Source of the DNA: Neodontobutis hainanensis
Lineage: Eukaryota > Chordata > Actinopteri > Gobiiformes > Odontobutidae
DNA length: 64,000 nt
Direction of reading: 5' to 3'
Assembly (NCBI GenBank): GCA_024349245.1
Contig: JALDNG010000529.1
Coordinates: forward strand, 1 to 64,000
Positions 1 through 13,360 of this stretch are shown one piece after another (the first letter of the stretch is position 1; the number at the start of each line of letters is the position of its first letter). The position numbers were made by a program, and so were the translations under genes. Below the pieces are notes generated by a model. The model saw only the letters and a program-made list of their open reading frames with translations, had not been told where the DNA came from and did not search any database.

Positions 1-1358
1 TAAAGAGTTCAGAAAATCAAAAAAATGAAGAAAATTAATATGATATGTAGCTTTCGTAGCTAAAAATACACCGATAGTAATTCTACGTGCGCAATCTAAA
101 CTTTACCTCATTAATGAAAACCAAAAGAACATGCGAAACAATTTTTAATAAGTAAAATTTTAAAAATATATTTTATTCACGTAAACCGCTTCTATCTCAT
201 GCTTCGTTCCTGATCGATAATTAGTTTATTTTAATTGAATTAAATTAATATTCAAATGAAAATTCTGTTTTCGATTTTTTTAGAATCGATAATTTCACTC
301 AAAAGAAAATTCTAATTCGTTTAATTCTTTGTCTCAATATTGAAATTAATCAAATATCATTTTGGCGTTTTATGCAGGGATTGGATATAATCTAGGATAT
401 CGTAAATATTTCATGGTTAGCATCTTAAAATAAATAAAAAATTAGATAAATTGTGAAAGACGAGACTATAGATTTAAAATTACTCGATTAAAATAGTTAA
501 TAGAAAAAATAAATATAAAAATGACGTATTTTCTGCATATTGGTTTCCAAAACTCACAATACAATATCTGCAGAAAGTTAATATTATTATGATATCAAAA
601 TAATTAGTGTTGAGTTCTTTTAAAATTATTTTAGGATTAATCGTTAGTTTTATCATAGGTTTGTCCAAAAAAAGAACAGATAAACATAAATATATTTTTT
701 TATCCATTATCAAAAATAATAAAATTAATTAATTCGAAAATATATGCACAGATGATTATTAAAATATTGTTCAACAATTATCAGAATTTGCCAAACAAAA
801 TATTCTTTGTTAATTAACTCTGAATATTATATTTTCTGTTTTAATTTATTAAATTTTTTGAAATACTTGAAAAATGTTTTAAAATATATTATCATCATAA
901 AATTTATATACATACACGCCTTTCGAAATGATAAAACTAATATGGCTCATTCTAACTGTTTAAATCTTATAAAAACAAAGTTATTCATGTCTCATTTCTA
1001 TAAATAAATGAACTAATCATATAAAAATACAATTTATAACTCATAATTAATCAACATAGAATTAATGATAAAAAGAATAAATTTTTAATAGTTAGGTGTA
1101 GAAAACAATTCGCAAAAAATAATAGATAAATGCTGATTGAATGTTCAAATTTATTTATTCAATTAGAATTTTCTTTCGAAATCATGAAATTAAATAACTC
1201 ATTGTTAAGTATAATGTTAAAAATTTTATTTTTTTTAAATATATTTAAGCCTCATTTATTTTTTCTTTTGTGGAAAACTAATTTTTAACTAGATAAATTA
1301 AAAAGGGGATAAACCGGAATAAGTTTAACGAGCGATTTTTTTAACTAAATCAATTTCG
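1..1358. other. AT-rich intergenic DNA
   Basis: I see no supported gene here. Open frames at 480-713 (minus) and 807-1007 (plus) are rich in Ile, Asn, Lys and Tyr and are of a length expected by chance in DNA of this composition. The last 70 bases (about 1300-1340) contain short G/C-bearing runs such as aaaccgga and gagcg, which may be remnants of a promoter for the dead NPC2-like copy that follows. Confidence 0.5.
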
Positions 1359-1904
1359 ATGCTAAAATTTAACTTATATTTTTCAATTTTCCTGTTTTAC
1401 TTTTTATCGTGACAGAATTTCAATTCCGACTGTGTTATAGGGAAGGTATTTTTGATCGAGGTTTAATTTTGGAGATGAACCTCAAATTAATCAGAGTTGG
1501 GATATCTGTATACGATATAAGCGTCTGCCAACATTTCAGGTTTCAAGAAGTTACAGTTTCTGCAACATTTAAGTCACAACCACACGCGGAAATATTGATA
1601 TTATCAGGAAAAATAAAATCTGGTGAATTTGAAGAGGAGTTGATATATTTTGACCCTGATGGCTGCAAGGTAGAAGGAATGATCTGCCCGATAAAATCGC
1701 GATTAAACAATAACGTGATTTTCAAAATTACAATCCCACTCTTTAAATAAGAGGTATTTATTTTTGTTGTTTACTTTACATAAATTACATTAGAGGAGTA
1801 GTAAGATTGTTTGAACTTTCAAAAATGAAAAAGAGAAAATTGTTTTCTTCATCTCATCAAAGACAAAAATTTACTTTTGGACTGGACTAATAGAACATTC
1901 ATAA
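1359..1904 (+). pseudogene. NPC2-like (ML domain) pseudogene, copy 1
   Basis: This is a dead copy of the secreted NPC2-like lipid-binding family found four more times in the window. The exons inferred by alignment are 1359-1445, 1475-1753 and 1794-1904, with GT-AG introns of 29 and 40 nt at the same places as in the live copies. Exon 2 keeps the family signature DPDGCKVEGMICP, and exon 3 has the same 111-nt length as the intact copies. Damage seen: a TGA at codon 18 inside the signal peptide; Cys2 changed to Tyr (around 1511); a TAA in the penultimate codon of exon 2; a TGA at codon 7 of exon 3; and Cys6 changed to Phe (around 1850). Three stops and the loss of two disulfide cysteines rule out a working protein. 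The identity as an NPC2 relative is firm by homology to the copies at 21, 40 and 43 kb. Confidence 0.8.
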
Positions 1905-3180
1905 ACACCAGCATTTGAATAATTCTTGAGGGTTGTTTTGCCAAAAGTTTCAATTTCTTTAATTATGTTTAATTTCACTAATATTTGTATAAATAAATAT
2001 TTTAAAGTATTAATGGCTTATCAGAAATATGTGAGTTTCAAAATAAAAGTAATGAATGTATATTTGTTGGGTTTATTAATTGTTGAAATTAAATTTAATA
2101 ATTATCAAAAAAGTAAATTCAAAATAAATTTTATGATTGATCCAACTAATCTCACAATATATGTTTTAAAGTATCTATTTCAAATGAAACAAAACGTTAA
2201 CATCATAGGTTTATCGTTTGACTAAAAAGGATAATAGAAATAAAATTTATATTTTTAAGGTCATTTTCAATCATAAAATTTTTTTTTCTTCTTTTGATAT
2301 TATCAACCAAAACAATATTTCAAAAATTTTTTGGTAATTTATTCACTATTTTTGATTTAAAAAAACCTAGGTATATCATTTGGAACATTTTGTAAAACAA
2401 ATCTTTTTGAAATAGAAAATTATTAACATAAATCTTTAAGCTGAAATTTGAGATAACATTTGATTATTTATTTTGATTTCGTCTTTTTAACTATTTGATT
2501 ACAGATATGGTGATTATCCAACACCATGATTTGAATTTTTAAATTAAATGTTGATTGATTAAAACATTGAGATATTAGAAACATTTTTTTCGATTTTTTT
2601 CAATCTTTTGTAAGATACCGTTTTCAAAAATAATGAGTGAAGTCAATTTCTTAAAATATTATCAAAGAGATCGATTGATATTTTGACATTTTATAGAAAA
2701 TTTTTTATTAAAAATATCGAGATATAAATATAAACTATATGAAGACAATTTTTGAGTTTATGATATTTAAATTTCTGAATATTATCAAATCAGATTCTAA
2801 GATCCTTAATCAATACATGTCAAGACTCCAATTTTTAAAATTTTATAATTTACTGAATTTTAAAATTAATTTATACTTTGCAAGAAAATCTTTGATATTC
2901 TATGAATGTTAAGAAACAAATTTATTTTTATATTTAATTTTATTGAAAGAATTTAAAGTTACTTTTTATTCAACAAATATATATTGAACAGTGAATTCCG
3001 TTTTCTAGAAGTTATATGTACATTTAAAGAGTTATTTTCATGTGGCTCTCAAATTCATATTTTATATTTTTGATAAAGAAAATACCCTTGTGAATAATAA
3101 ATATATAAAAAAAATAATGTAGAATGAAAATATATTTATCGTAATTAGTCGGGCGTTTTATGTGTATAATTTACAGTTGA
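1905..3180. other. AT-rich intergenic DNA
   Basis: No gene can be supported. The 99-codon open frame at 1926-2225 starts with a non-ATG codon, has no recognisable domain, and is about the longest frame expected by chance in this window. Confidence 0.45.
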
Positions 3181-3199
3181 GGCAGAAGATATTTAGAAC

Positions 3200-3910
3200 A
3201 CTGAGTTTATTGAGCAATATCTAGACTTTCGAAGGTATACCCGATTTTATGAAATGGAGAATGAAAATTCAAAGTTACTTTTGATGTGTTTGAGATTCCA
3301 GCAGAAGGCTGTCTTAAGTTAATTTCTATTTATTTATAACAGGAAGCTCTGCGTTTCATTTGCTATTGAACAGTGAAACCGAAAACAGCTTTAAGACTCT
3401 TTAAGCTCATCTGTGTGAGATTCAAGGCCAATCAAAATATTTATCGAGCAAAGCTTGAGTAGAAAATATAGCGGCCGTTAAGATGCTACTAATTTCACAA
3501 CACGCGTCAAGGATTTAATTGATAAATTTAAAAAAGAATTTTCAAAAGCTGACAGATAGATTTTATACCTCGAAAGAATTCGTTCATGTGGTTGTCCCAG
3601 AAATAAGTAAAAAAAGTTCGGGTAACCAATAGATTAAAAATATTGATCAATAATAAAAATTGTGTCAACATCTCGAATCCGCGCGTCACATCTTTGAGTC
3701 AAAGATATTCTTGAACGTCTCAGAAGACTATCGTAATTACAAAGTCGACGATATGCTGGGAAATATAAACGAATTGGAAATAAAGATGAAGTAGCTTGGA
3801 AGAGCTGTTAATGTCAATAATTTGAAATATGGTATAGAAGAGGTGTATGGGTCAGAAGCCGTTAAATGTCAAAACTTCGGAAAATTAAATCACATCAAAT
3901 GAAATTATTG
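3200..3910 (+). pseudogene. gag remnant with CCHC zinc knuckle (relic A)
   Basis: Short stretches in shifting frames read like a gag protein, for example EQYLDFRRYTRF near 3215. The best landmark is at 3867-3908, where KCQNFGKLNHIK is followed by a stop and then NYW. This fits the retroviral knuckle C-x2-C-x4-H-x4-C, with the second Cys replaced by Phe and the last replaced by Tyr. All of it is non-functional. Assignment rests on this knuckle and on its position just 5' of a gypsy reverse transcriptase. Confidence 0.55.
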
Positions 3911-4399
3911 GAACCTGTATCCTATGTTCCACTCTTAAATAGTTTAATTCTATTCAGCTTTTGTTAGAAAAAATTATTTTAATTTCGATTTTATGATCTG
4001 CAAATGGTAATTAGGGTCTTGAAATTATTGAAAATTGATCCACTTCTTCTTCAATATCATTTTATTTTTAAAACTTTTTTCACGCAGTTCTTACGTCAAA
4101 GCTGAGATCAAAGCAATTAAGTGCACAAAAGAAGATATCTGATTGAAAAGGATCATTCAAACTAAAAGTTGAATATTCTTATAAAATATCTTTAATTCAA
4201 TTTTATAAATGAAATAATTTGATAAGGGGTTTCGTTTTTTACGAAGACATTTTTATGAATCGAAATTTCTTTGACATTCGAGAAGTTCACAAAAAGCTTG
4301 CTATTTTCGGCACAAAATTTAAATTTTTGAAATAATAATACTATCGAACAAGAGAATGCTTCAAATATACCCAGTTATTTGTCCCCAAAATATGAATTT

Positions 4400-5745
4400 C
4401 CCACACACAATCTAACTTTCACAAATTTACTATTAAAAAAAGAAAATGTTTTTTCTTCAAAGACAAAAACGACACAAGGTACTCCCACAATATAGAATTA
4501 AATCAGACATCTTTTGTCGAATCCATCAAATTTTTATTTCTCTCAATTATGAAATAGAAATCAATAAACAAATTAAATTATAACAAGAAAAGGAAATTGT
4601 CAAGATGATTTAAAACTCGTTCTGCTCCTCTCTAATAGTTCTGCCAAAAGAAGAAAGGAGAGATTAGAATTCGTGTAGATTTCACAGCTCTCAATATAAT
4701 GACGAAATGGAGTTCCATCTACTTTTGATGATAGATGTACAAAAGAATTGAGTGGAAAAGGCATATTTAGTACACTAGATTTGAAATGTCGAACTTGACA
4801 TATATCCTTAAATCTAAATGACTGAAAATACAGCTTTCCCTTTTGTCCAGAAGATGCTATCTGAGTTCAAAGTGATACCTTTCGGTTTAACAGGAGCGCA
4901 AGGAAAAGTTCAAAAATCTATGAATGATATTTTCTGCGATCTCTTCCAACGTAATGAATAACTTAAATGATATAATTGTTTTCGATTGTTAACAGGAACA
5001 ACACTTACGTCATTCGGATGAGGTTATTAGGGCTTAACTTACTCAAAGCATTTTGTTAACCCGAAAAATCATATATCGTTAAAAATGAAGTTAAATACTT
5101 AGAGTACAACTTTCTCAATGAATGGCATTTCGTCCAATCAAAGATATATAGATTGCGTTAAAATTTCATTATTCTAAAGAATCATTGAAAATATGTTTCA
5201 TTCGTAAGATATAAGTCATACTAACGAAGATTTATCAACAGATTTGCACAAATACTTATCCCTAACATAAACTCGCACTCTCAAAGTTAAACTTTGTATG
5301 GACACATGATTGCGACGAGGCTTTTAGAGCATAAAGAAAATTTTATCGAAGAATAAATCATTGACAATCTGAATCAAAGTAAAGATTTAGAATAATTAAC
5401 AGAAGCCAGCAATAAAGAAATTTTTACCATTTTCGAACTAAATGGCAATAATATTTCGTACTCTAACATTGTATAAGTAAATCTGAAATGAAATTTAGCA
5501 TGTTCTAACTAGATTCTTCAACAATTGTAAACGCAGTAAAGCGATTCCGACAATACTTACATCAAAAAAGATTTGAATTTTATTTTGACCATTAACCTAT
5601 TTAATGACTTTTGAACAATTAAAAAAAGAATAGTCGTGTTGGTCACTGAATTATGAAGTTCCTAGACAACGATTTCGACGTTTGTTACAAAAAGGGATCC
5701 TTTCATTCTAACTCCGATGCTTATCTAAGATATGCATGTTAACAG
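4400..5745 (+). pseudogene. Reverse transcriptase and RNase H remnant (relic A)
   Basis: Recognisable blocks in order: a pre-RT block with TTQGTP (about 4470); IRVDFTALNIMTKW (4663-4710), the conserved start of gypsy RT; GKGIFSTLDLKC (about 4755-4790); and NLNDIIVF (4960-4983), which stands where the catalytic YLDD box should be, so both the Tyr and one catalytic Asp are lost. Then come NEVKYLEYNFLNEWH (about 5090), FVWTHDCDEAFRA (about 5293-5331) marking the RT-to-RNase H link, and FHSNSDAYLR (5701-5730), a copy of the gypsy HSNADALSR motif that ends RNase H. Frames change repeatedly and many stops intervene, so no enzyme can be made. Confidence 0.85.
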
Positions 5746-5989
5746 AACATGATAAAATCATCAGGATCGCAGAAAATTATTTCGCCTCAAAGCAACGATT
5801 TAGTTATTCAGGAATTTATCAAACTTTTGAAAACTGATGATTTAAAAATAAAATTATCATACAACCAGAGAGAGCTAAATATACATTTCATAAAAGCATC
5901 AACTTATACATCATTACAAAATTCTTTGGCGTAAATACTAGCATACGTTGATAGAAGTCAAAACGAAATATACAATATTTTTGATATCT

Positions 5990-7190
5990 CTGAGAGAAAA
6001 TTTATGCAGTATACCCATATAAGTTCGGTATGTGGGCAACATTCTGTTGAAAAGGTAAAACAGATCTGCTATTTGACAGGAATGTTTGAAGACACTTCAA
6101 TATTTTTTTATCGAGTGCCATGCTTGCCAAAAAGCTAGTACAGAGTCAATTAAATAACCCTTGAAAAAAAAGGTCATTCAATGACATTTGGAAACTCTAT
6201 GTTTTGATATTCTTGAGTTACCGATGCAAAATAAAAATCGTGATGTGATAAGAGTTAGAATCTATTTACAAAATATATGATTACAGTTCCATTTTAGAAT
6301 AATTAGTCAAAAACTATAGTTTAAAAATTGATAAAAATTTTTACTTCTAACAGCATTCACGCATTAATTCATTCGGATCAGAGGAAAAATTTTGAATATT
6401 TCATTTTCATTAGCATGTGTGTGCGTTTCGAAATCTATTATTCTCTTACAACTTCATATCATCATCAGGGAAATGGAATGTGAGAATGAACCAAAGAATC
6501 GTTTATTCATCTGATCCTGAAGAATTGACAAAATTAAAAGTTTTCGTCAATCTCTTAAAATAAAACATACCACAATACATCAACTGATTCGATAATGGAA
6601 TATCTGAAAAGGTGGCTTTGTTTGGATGATATCAATCGAACATCTTGTGAATAAAAATGCGGACGTGTCTTATTAAATAAGAGATTTTCTTGGATTTAAG
6701 ATCTATTTATACTCTGGTTGCGAATAAGCAGATATCAATGCATAGAAAGCAGGATACTCCCTTAAAATATGCTTCAATAAAACTCATGACCATAATAAAC
6801 CAGACTACAAGAAAGAACAGAATGTCTATCAGAAAATATTCGCATTCAGCCGGATAGTTCGAAATAGGAATAAATATAGATAGTAACAAATTTAGAAGGC
6901 TAATTTGTTAAGATTCAAAATAACTGAGGAAAACCGCTTAATGTACCTTTCGAAAGAATAAAACAAAATTCTAGATCAATGCATGTAGCAGAGGGGCTCA
7001 GCAACATGAAATCTAACTCAGGATAAACAAAAAAAGATTGTTTAACATGAGAACCATCGTCCTGAAAGACTTCATGCTAAAATTCTGGAACGATATCGTG
7101 AGGCATATCTAGATCTTCGGAATCGTCCCAGAAAGGAATGTAACATTCGAATACATCAATCGTAATTAGTTGTGAGATTTAGGTACGCCA
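5990..7190 (+). pseudogene. Integrase remnant (relic A)
   Basis: ECHACQKAS at about 6113-6139 gives the C-x2-C half of the integrase zinc-binding module (the two Cys codons are at 6116 and 6125). The catalytic core is marked by HSDQRKNFEYF near 6370-6405 and by the signature YHHQGNGM at 6457-6480 (the usual form is YHPQGNGMVE). Beyond about 6560 only scattered coding-like text survives. The 60-codon minus-strand frame at 6707-6889 is a shadow of this region. Confidence 0.75.
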
Positions 7191-9800
7191 TTCACATAAA
7201 TAATATTTTATTTTTAAAATAACGTTTTAAAATATTAATTCTTTGTATTTTGATGATGATTAAATTTGTTAAATTAAAAGGATAAAAAATCAAATGAATT
7301 TTATTTCGAATACAAAGAGGAATATTTCGATCTCGTAAAGAATGATAAGATCTGGTTATTTGTTAAGAAGGAAATATCAATGCGGAATCATATTTTGATT
7401 CATATTTCCCCTCATAATTTTGAGACCACATGTAATATAAAATATATTAACATTCTTTTGAATGAAAATCATCACATATAGATTATCACAGAAGAAAATA
7501 GGTTTAAATTTTACAAAATAATTTTAGATTTAGAAAATGTTACAATCTACCCTTTTAATATATCTAACTACCTCATGAAAATAGTTAATTTTGATTAATT
7601 TCTTTCGATTTCGTTCTTTTAAAATTATGATTTACAGTTTTACTATCGACAAATAAAAATAAATAAAGTTGAAAATAGCTCTAAATCAAATATTTAAAAA
7701 TATATACATTTAAAGGCAATTAATAGACTGATTTTATCATAATTTCAAAAGATAATATCAAAAATTAGACATCGAATTACAATTCTATAAATAAAAACAG
7801 AATACCAATCGAATGAGAGAGGAAAGTAAAAATAATATAAAAACAATTTCTTGTTCACATTTACTTACCCTTACATCTTTGACCATTCGTCTTAAATTAA
7901 GTAAATTTTCAAATATTAAACACATGATGAAACATAAAATACTTCAAATTCGATTGAGATAAATATAAGTAACTTCCTAATTTTACAAATAATATTTTTA
8001 ACGATACAAAATAGAGAATTTTTTAATGAGAATGGTTTAACAAACAATGTAAAGATGAAATTTAATTTATCATCTTAATATTTTTAAATATCTTGACATT
8101 AAAAACTATATAAATTTTATTGTTTAAAAATCTAATTTATTTGAGATAACATACGATAAAAAAATACACTTTTGTGCATTTTATTTATTATATATCGTTT
8201 TTATTTCTTTAATTTATAGTTTATGTATAATTTATACCTCAGATCTCATGTGTAATCATAAATTACAATCTGTCGATAATAAATAAAACTATGGTTAAAA
8301 AAATAAAAGTTATGATGATCCTGTTGAATTATATCGAATATTATAGATGCTATCTTATATTTTCGAAATCTTTTTGAACAAGATCTATTCACTTTACTCA
8401 ATGTGTAATTCATACGTTGAATACTCCTGTTTCTCCACTAGTTTAAGAAAAATAGATTTAACCTCTAACTATATGGCTTCAAATTTTGAGTGAAAATAAT
8501 TTATCATTTATTATGGAATAAAATAAAATTTATCACCTTATGAAATTGCGCCATAATGCATCGATTTTAGAGTATAGTTTGCCAGGCTATTCTGAAATCT
8601 AAAAAAATCTTATTAAAATTCAATTAAATTTACTGATAAGTATGTATGAGTGGATATAATTGAATTCATTAAAAAATAAAATGTTTTTTCAACAAAAAAT
8701 CCAGATTTTTCTAATTTTCTTAATTAAAGAGACTTTTGTCAGAAAATAAATTTAAAGATACATTTAGTAATCTTTTATTGTACGGCTATCTCAAATAATA
8801 ATACTTAAGACATTTTAAACATAAATTATTACAAATAATTATCATTTCCTACCTGTAAGTTGGTAATTTGATTTTAAAATAATGTGGATGATAATTATCT
8901 GATGAAAAATATTATATTTATTCAAATAGGAAAAATAAGACATATTTTAAAATTAAAATAGTTAACTTAGCCATATTCATCCATAAATTGATTCTAACTT
9001 ATCTAATTCAAAAGAATACTTTTCAGCCAAACAAAAATTTTAATGATCAGATAAAATGCAAATAGAAATTATTCAAATCAATTTTTAAATATTTAGGTTT
9101 TCATGTTTCAATCATGTTTCTTTATTGCCTTTTGAAATAGTTTAATTAGCCAAAATGAGAGATCTGCTTACTTTATGTCTGAAAAGTTTAGATTTTAAAG
9201 ATATTTAACAAATAAAATGGATTATTTGATTCAGCAATTAAAAATCTAAAATATTATTTTCAGTAAAAAATTATCCATGTTTTTGTGTCTAGCTAATCTT
9301 CTTATGCTTTAGAAAATAATTAAAATATCGTAGCCATAACATGATATTCAATGCATTTTTGGTAATTAGAAGCATATTCCGCTGTATATTTTAATAATAC
9401 AATTGATAATCTTTTAAAAATATTCACAAGAACGTAAAAAAAATAAAAATACTTTTAAGTTTCAAACACTAAGCATGAAAAGGTAGTATATATCTTTTTG
9501 AGTTGAATAAAATAAGACAAAGGCATATCTTATTTTTCAAATTAATCAAATATAAATTAAGAATCAAATTATTATGAAATTTTAAATTGTTTTCTTTTAT
9601 TTTGTTAAAATGAAGATGATTTTATTTGAGAAACAAATCTTATAATTTAAAATATCAAAAATTGTGTCATATATCAGGTTAATTTTAAACTCAGTCATCG
9701 ATTTTTAAGAAACTATTGAAATAGATAAAAGCCACGCGTAAGAGGCAGATTGGTAATGATAGATAGTTAATTTACTAAATTGGTTACCCTGATGTTAAGA
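7190..9800. other. AT-rich intergenic DNA between the two retrotransposon relics
   Basis: I see no gene, RNA or repeat unit that I can support. G+C falls sharply at both borders with the flanking relics. Possible LTR remnants could lie here but are not recognisable by eye. Confidence 0.45.
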
Positions 9801-9849
9801 ATAAAAGATCCAAATTAAGATTAATCAAGTTTATACTAATTCCCTGACA

Positions 9850-10930
9850 CTCTTGACCGCTCAACCATACTTTTAGTTTGTCAAAGCCGAAGCATAATTT
9901 CGTAACTTTGGAGTATCATGCGAGAAACAAAATATTACAACGTTGAATTAGCGCAAGTAAAGAAACAGCCAGTTGTTGATTGACATCATTCAGAAATTTT
10001 TTGGCGAAAATAAATATGAACATTAAAGGAACAACATATTAAGGCGTGATCGGTCTGAAAGACTTTATGAAATAATATACTATGGAGTTTGTAATCAATC
10101 TGATTTCCTTTCAGAAATGCATTAACTCTCGGAAAGACATACGCAATATATGTTATTCATGGAGATTTTAAAAAGTCAAATGTTGTATTTAATTTGAATC
10201 AAACATGCGCAGGAAGATTTTAGTTATCATAAATTTGTTGGAGAAAGAATAGACGCTCTTCGTCTGGCTAACACTACTGTCACAAAATTATAGTAATGCA
10301 CAAAATTTACAAAAATATAGACCGCATAAAGATAATAAGATGAATCTACAAATGATTATTCAGCGATACTACATGTTTGGGGCTTCTACGACACAAATTT
10401 TAGAAGCAAGGCAAATAGATGATTTAAGCCTGACAGTTTCTAAATCAAACCTCATTATTTTCTAAGATATTTACTCTTTAGACTGACTATGGTTTTTAAC
10501 CGGTTCCGCGAATATATCACAGCATATGGAACGAAGCTTCCCAGTTGGCACAAGCATAGAAGTCAGTTTACGAAATCCTGTCAGCATATTTCGGATAATA
10601 GGTAACAGAGAACATGCCAGAATCGCTGCTTATGCAAGTTCTATCCTCAAATATGAAAAAATAACTATTGCACTGAATTCGAATTAACGACATTTCTGGT
10701 ACTATTTTAGGACTTCTGGATGTTCAAAAGCTACTTATAGTTGACAATTATCTTCGCTATAATAACCTTATAGCGTATTTAAAAGATTAAAATGTAGACA
10801 GAATCGATTATTCAATCATCGATTGAGGATAGATCACAGGACTAGCATCGAACTTCTCATTACTTTTAATGCCATGGTTGAGTTTAAAAAAACTGTTCAT
10901 AAACTTTTGAAAATGAGACATAAGATTATT
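9850..10930 (+). pseudogene. gag and protease remnant (relic B)
   Basis: Weak but consistent text precedes the reverse transcriptase. FVKAEA followed by FRNFGVSCEK (about 9876-9932) resembles the start of gypsy gag proteins (WF..AEAQF). KYYNVELAQVKKQPVVD follows in another frame. SIEVSLRNP near 10555 and ILGLLDV near 10706 sit where a protease would be expected. I could not locate a convincing DTG active site. Assignment relies mainly on the location next to a clear RT. Confidence 0.4.
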
Positions 10931-11019
10931 CACAAACTACAAAGATGCATCTAATTTTAACATTACATAACCACAAGCGGACTCTCACTAGAATAAAAAT
11001 AAAAACTTCCCTCTCACAA

Positions 11020-12220
11020 AATTCTTGCTTTTGCCAAATTCTAATTTCAAAAGATGTCAAATATGGGAGTTATCAGGTGTTCTAATAATACTTTTCCCTC
11101 TCACCAAAACACGGTTCTTTAATATTCTTAAAACAAGCCTTATGTCGCGTATTACAGATGGCTAAAAAATTCGATTTTCCACGACCGTTATCTCATCACA
11201 CATACATGATTTTTCAACATGTTTAACAGAAGTAAATATTTTTCAAAAAGTCTAAATAGTTAATGGTTATCAATAGATACCAATGAACAAAAAATTTTCT
11301 AAAACAGAAGAAATCATATCCTTCTGTTATTTTTGAATTTCAATGGAAGCCTTTCAACCTCAAGAATGCAGCTCTTACTTTTTAGAAGTTGATGAACACG
11401 ATAGACAGTGACTTCATTTCTTATAGATAAGCTAGTACGACATGTTAGTTTTTAGAAAATATGTCACAAAACATTTTGATGATGTGAAAATTTTGTTTAT
11501 TCGTTTGCATCAATCATAAATTTTTTTAAATATAACTTTTGAGAGTTCAATATAATTTTAGAATAATTTTTAACCAGGAGAAAATTTTCTTTTGTCGATA
11601 CACGGTCAAACTATCCAGCGTTTCCAATAATCTTCTTCTGTCAAAAGCTAGAAAGAGTTTTATGGTGTAGTAAATGCATTTTTCATCTTTATTCCATGTT
11701 TAGCTCGTATCCTACACCCACTTTTTAAAATTTTTTGAAAGACATAGATTTCTGAATATTGAATTTATGTCAACAACGTCGATAGAGTGTGATGATGCAA
11801 AGATAGCAATCTCATGAGCAACTATTCTTAACTGCTTAAATCCAAACCTTTAGATTAATTGTCTTTAGAAGCTTTTGAAACAGCCATATGTTCTGTTTTA
11901 GAGCAGTCAATCGATGAACTCTTTAAACCACATGTAATCTTTAGCTAGACTTTGAAGACAGGAGAAGCTAAGTGTCACCCATTCGATCGTGAAATACTCG
12001 ACATAAATTAAGCTAAAAGACCTTTCGGCTATTTCTAAACGGTCATCATTGTACTTGACTCGCAGATCATAAACAGTTGATCTTAGCTTTTAAAAATCTT
12101 GTAAAACGCGTCCATCGCGTCAGAAAATTCATTTACCAGCTATTTCTGAATATAATATCGTCTTAGAATATTTATCAGGGAAAATAAATGTAATTGCTGA
12201 CGATTTTTCTTTGAATAGTA
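11020..12220 (+). pseudogene. Reverse transcriptase and RNase H remnant (relic B)
   Basis: Landmarks: LAFAKF, FQKMSNMGVIRCSNN (11024-11090), the pre-RT block common in animal gypsy elements; YRWLKN with DRYLITH (about 11150-11205); IVNGYQ and IPMN (about 11257-11286), matching the VDIVNGYHQIPMN type of RT; QWKPFNLKNAALT (about 11340-11379), the MPFGLKNAAQTF block; CHPFDREILDI (11973-12005) of RNase H; and GKINVIADDFSLN (12178-12216), equivalent to the GKxNVIADALSR end of RNase H. Frames shift many times. The hydrophobic minus-strand open frame at 12175-12390 is antisense noise over this region. Confidence 0.85.
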
Positions 12221-12389
12221 TCTGCTTGCCTGTCTTCATCGTGCCAGGTTTTAGCTTTGAAAATTTTGCAAATGATAAGAGGCGCAAAGACCAATAAAAT
12301 TGAAACGAAATATAAATCTACTGGTTTGATTAAAAGATAAATACAATAAAGACATGGCACTTCAACCTTTATCTGCAACATTTCCACCA

Positions 12390-13360
12390 ATAATCATCGC
12401 TTAGTTGTGCCTGTGGATTTTCGCCATCGATTATTTGATAGCATTCATTGACTTTCACATCTATCCTTAAGAACCAAATCAGACTATTTCAAAGTAACAT
12501 GGTATTGAACGGGTTTCAAAATATGTCTTAAATAGGGCCCGTATATGCGTTAGTGAAAGACTTTGAAAATTCAGAGAATCATGGAAGCATCTTTAAAATC
12601 TTTTGACTGCCCTAAAACGGTTTGATAATATACACGTGGACATTGTTTGATCGTTACAAGCGTTTAATTTTCATACTCACATATTCCCTGTAATCTAATA
12701 TTTATACACGTTTGCCTGAAGCCGTGGCACTCAGGAAATTCCGAAAATTTCATGCGCTAAGGCTTTAATTTTAAACTGAATCTCGAGATTTGGTGTTATT
12801 TCTGATATCTTTTCAGATCTAAAAATATAGGTTAACCTACGATTTCTGGAAATAAGTGATTCAATCCTACGGATAAACGATTCACCAAATCATCCCTAAC
12901 ACTCACAATCAAAGGCTTTGATGAACGTTTAAATCTTAACTACAATATCTTCGCTGATCACACGCATCATAGGCCCAAACTTGTTCTTGTAACTATCTTG
13001 GGTTTTGCTAATTAACCGTATTGTCCTGAAAAAGATTTGAAGAAATCTCATGAAAAACCTGTTTATGGTACACCACATTCCGTCCTAGGAAATTTCATCG
13101 ACATTTTACAGGATTCTCTTTTTTCATAAATGTTTATTTACATGTTACTAAACGAGGTTCGAATTAATTAACCCATTCTAACACGTCTATACCCGACAAG
13201 CAATTCCTTACACAAGAATCTTAAAAATTGGGCTTATATTTTCAAATGATGACAACACCCATTCTTCACTCAAACAAATTTACAATTGTCTTAAAATTTT
13301 TAAAGCAAAAACCAAAATAATTGATGTACATAAGAAGACCCTTAGAATATATTTAAACTA
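12390..13360 (+). pseudogene. Integrase remnant (relic B)
   Basis: VDFRHRLFDSIH (about 12415-12450) opens the zinc-binding module. RFDNIHVDIV (12618-12647) contains the first catalytic Asp of the core. Further on, LVTILGFAN and EKPVYGTPHSVLGNFI (about 12985-13101) match the block usually written LLG.RTA...AELVYGTTLRLPGEF in animal gypsy integrases. SLHKNLKNWAYIF (13205-13243) and KIIDVHKKTLRIYLN (about 13316-13357) match the C-terminal chromatin-side domain. Stops interrupt every block. Confidence 0.8.

Larger units (their letters stand above)
3180..7190 (+). mobile_element. Decayed Ty3/gypsy LTR retrotransposon, relic A
   Basis: A plus-strand Ty3/gypsy element broken by dozens of stops and frameshifts but still in domain order. 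The order is a gag remnant with a degenerate zinc knuckle (about 3200-3910), a pre-RT region and reverse transcriptase (about 4400-5180), RNase H (about 5290-5740), and integrase (about 5990-6500) with a fading tail to about 7190. The segment stands out because its G+C is higher than the flanks and because gypsy motifs appear in all three plus frames in the correct sequence. I did not find LTRs, so the ends are approximate. It lies about 1.3 kb downstream of the dead NPC2-like copy 1. The decay suggests an old insertion. Confidence 0.85.

Noticed and set aside
1926..2225. 99-codon frame just downstream of NPC2-like copy 1
   Set aside because: Non-ATG start, Ile/Asn/Lys-rich composition, no domain and no splice support.
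12175..12390. Hydrophobic minus-strand open frame with hints of an ABC transporter
   Set aside because: The plus strand of the same DNA carries ordered gypsy RNase H and integrase motifs from 11.9 to 13.4 kb, which explains the composition; the minus-strand resemblance does not extend.
13156..13166. GGTTCGAATTA, resembling a tRNA B box
   Set aside because: No A box or foldable cloverleaf around it, and it lies inside the integrase remnant of relic B.
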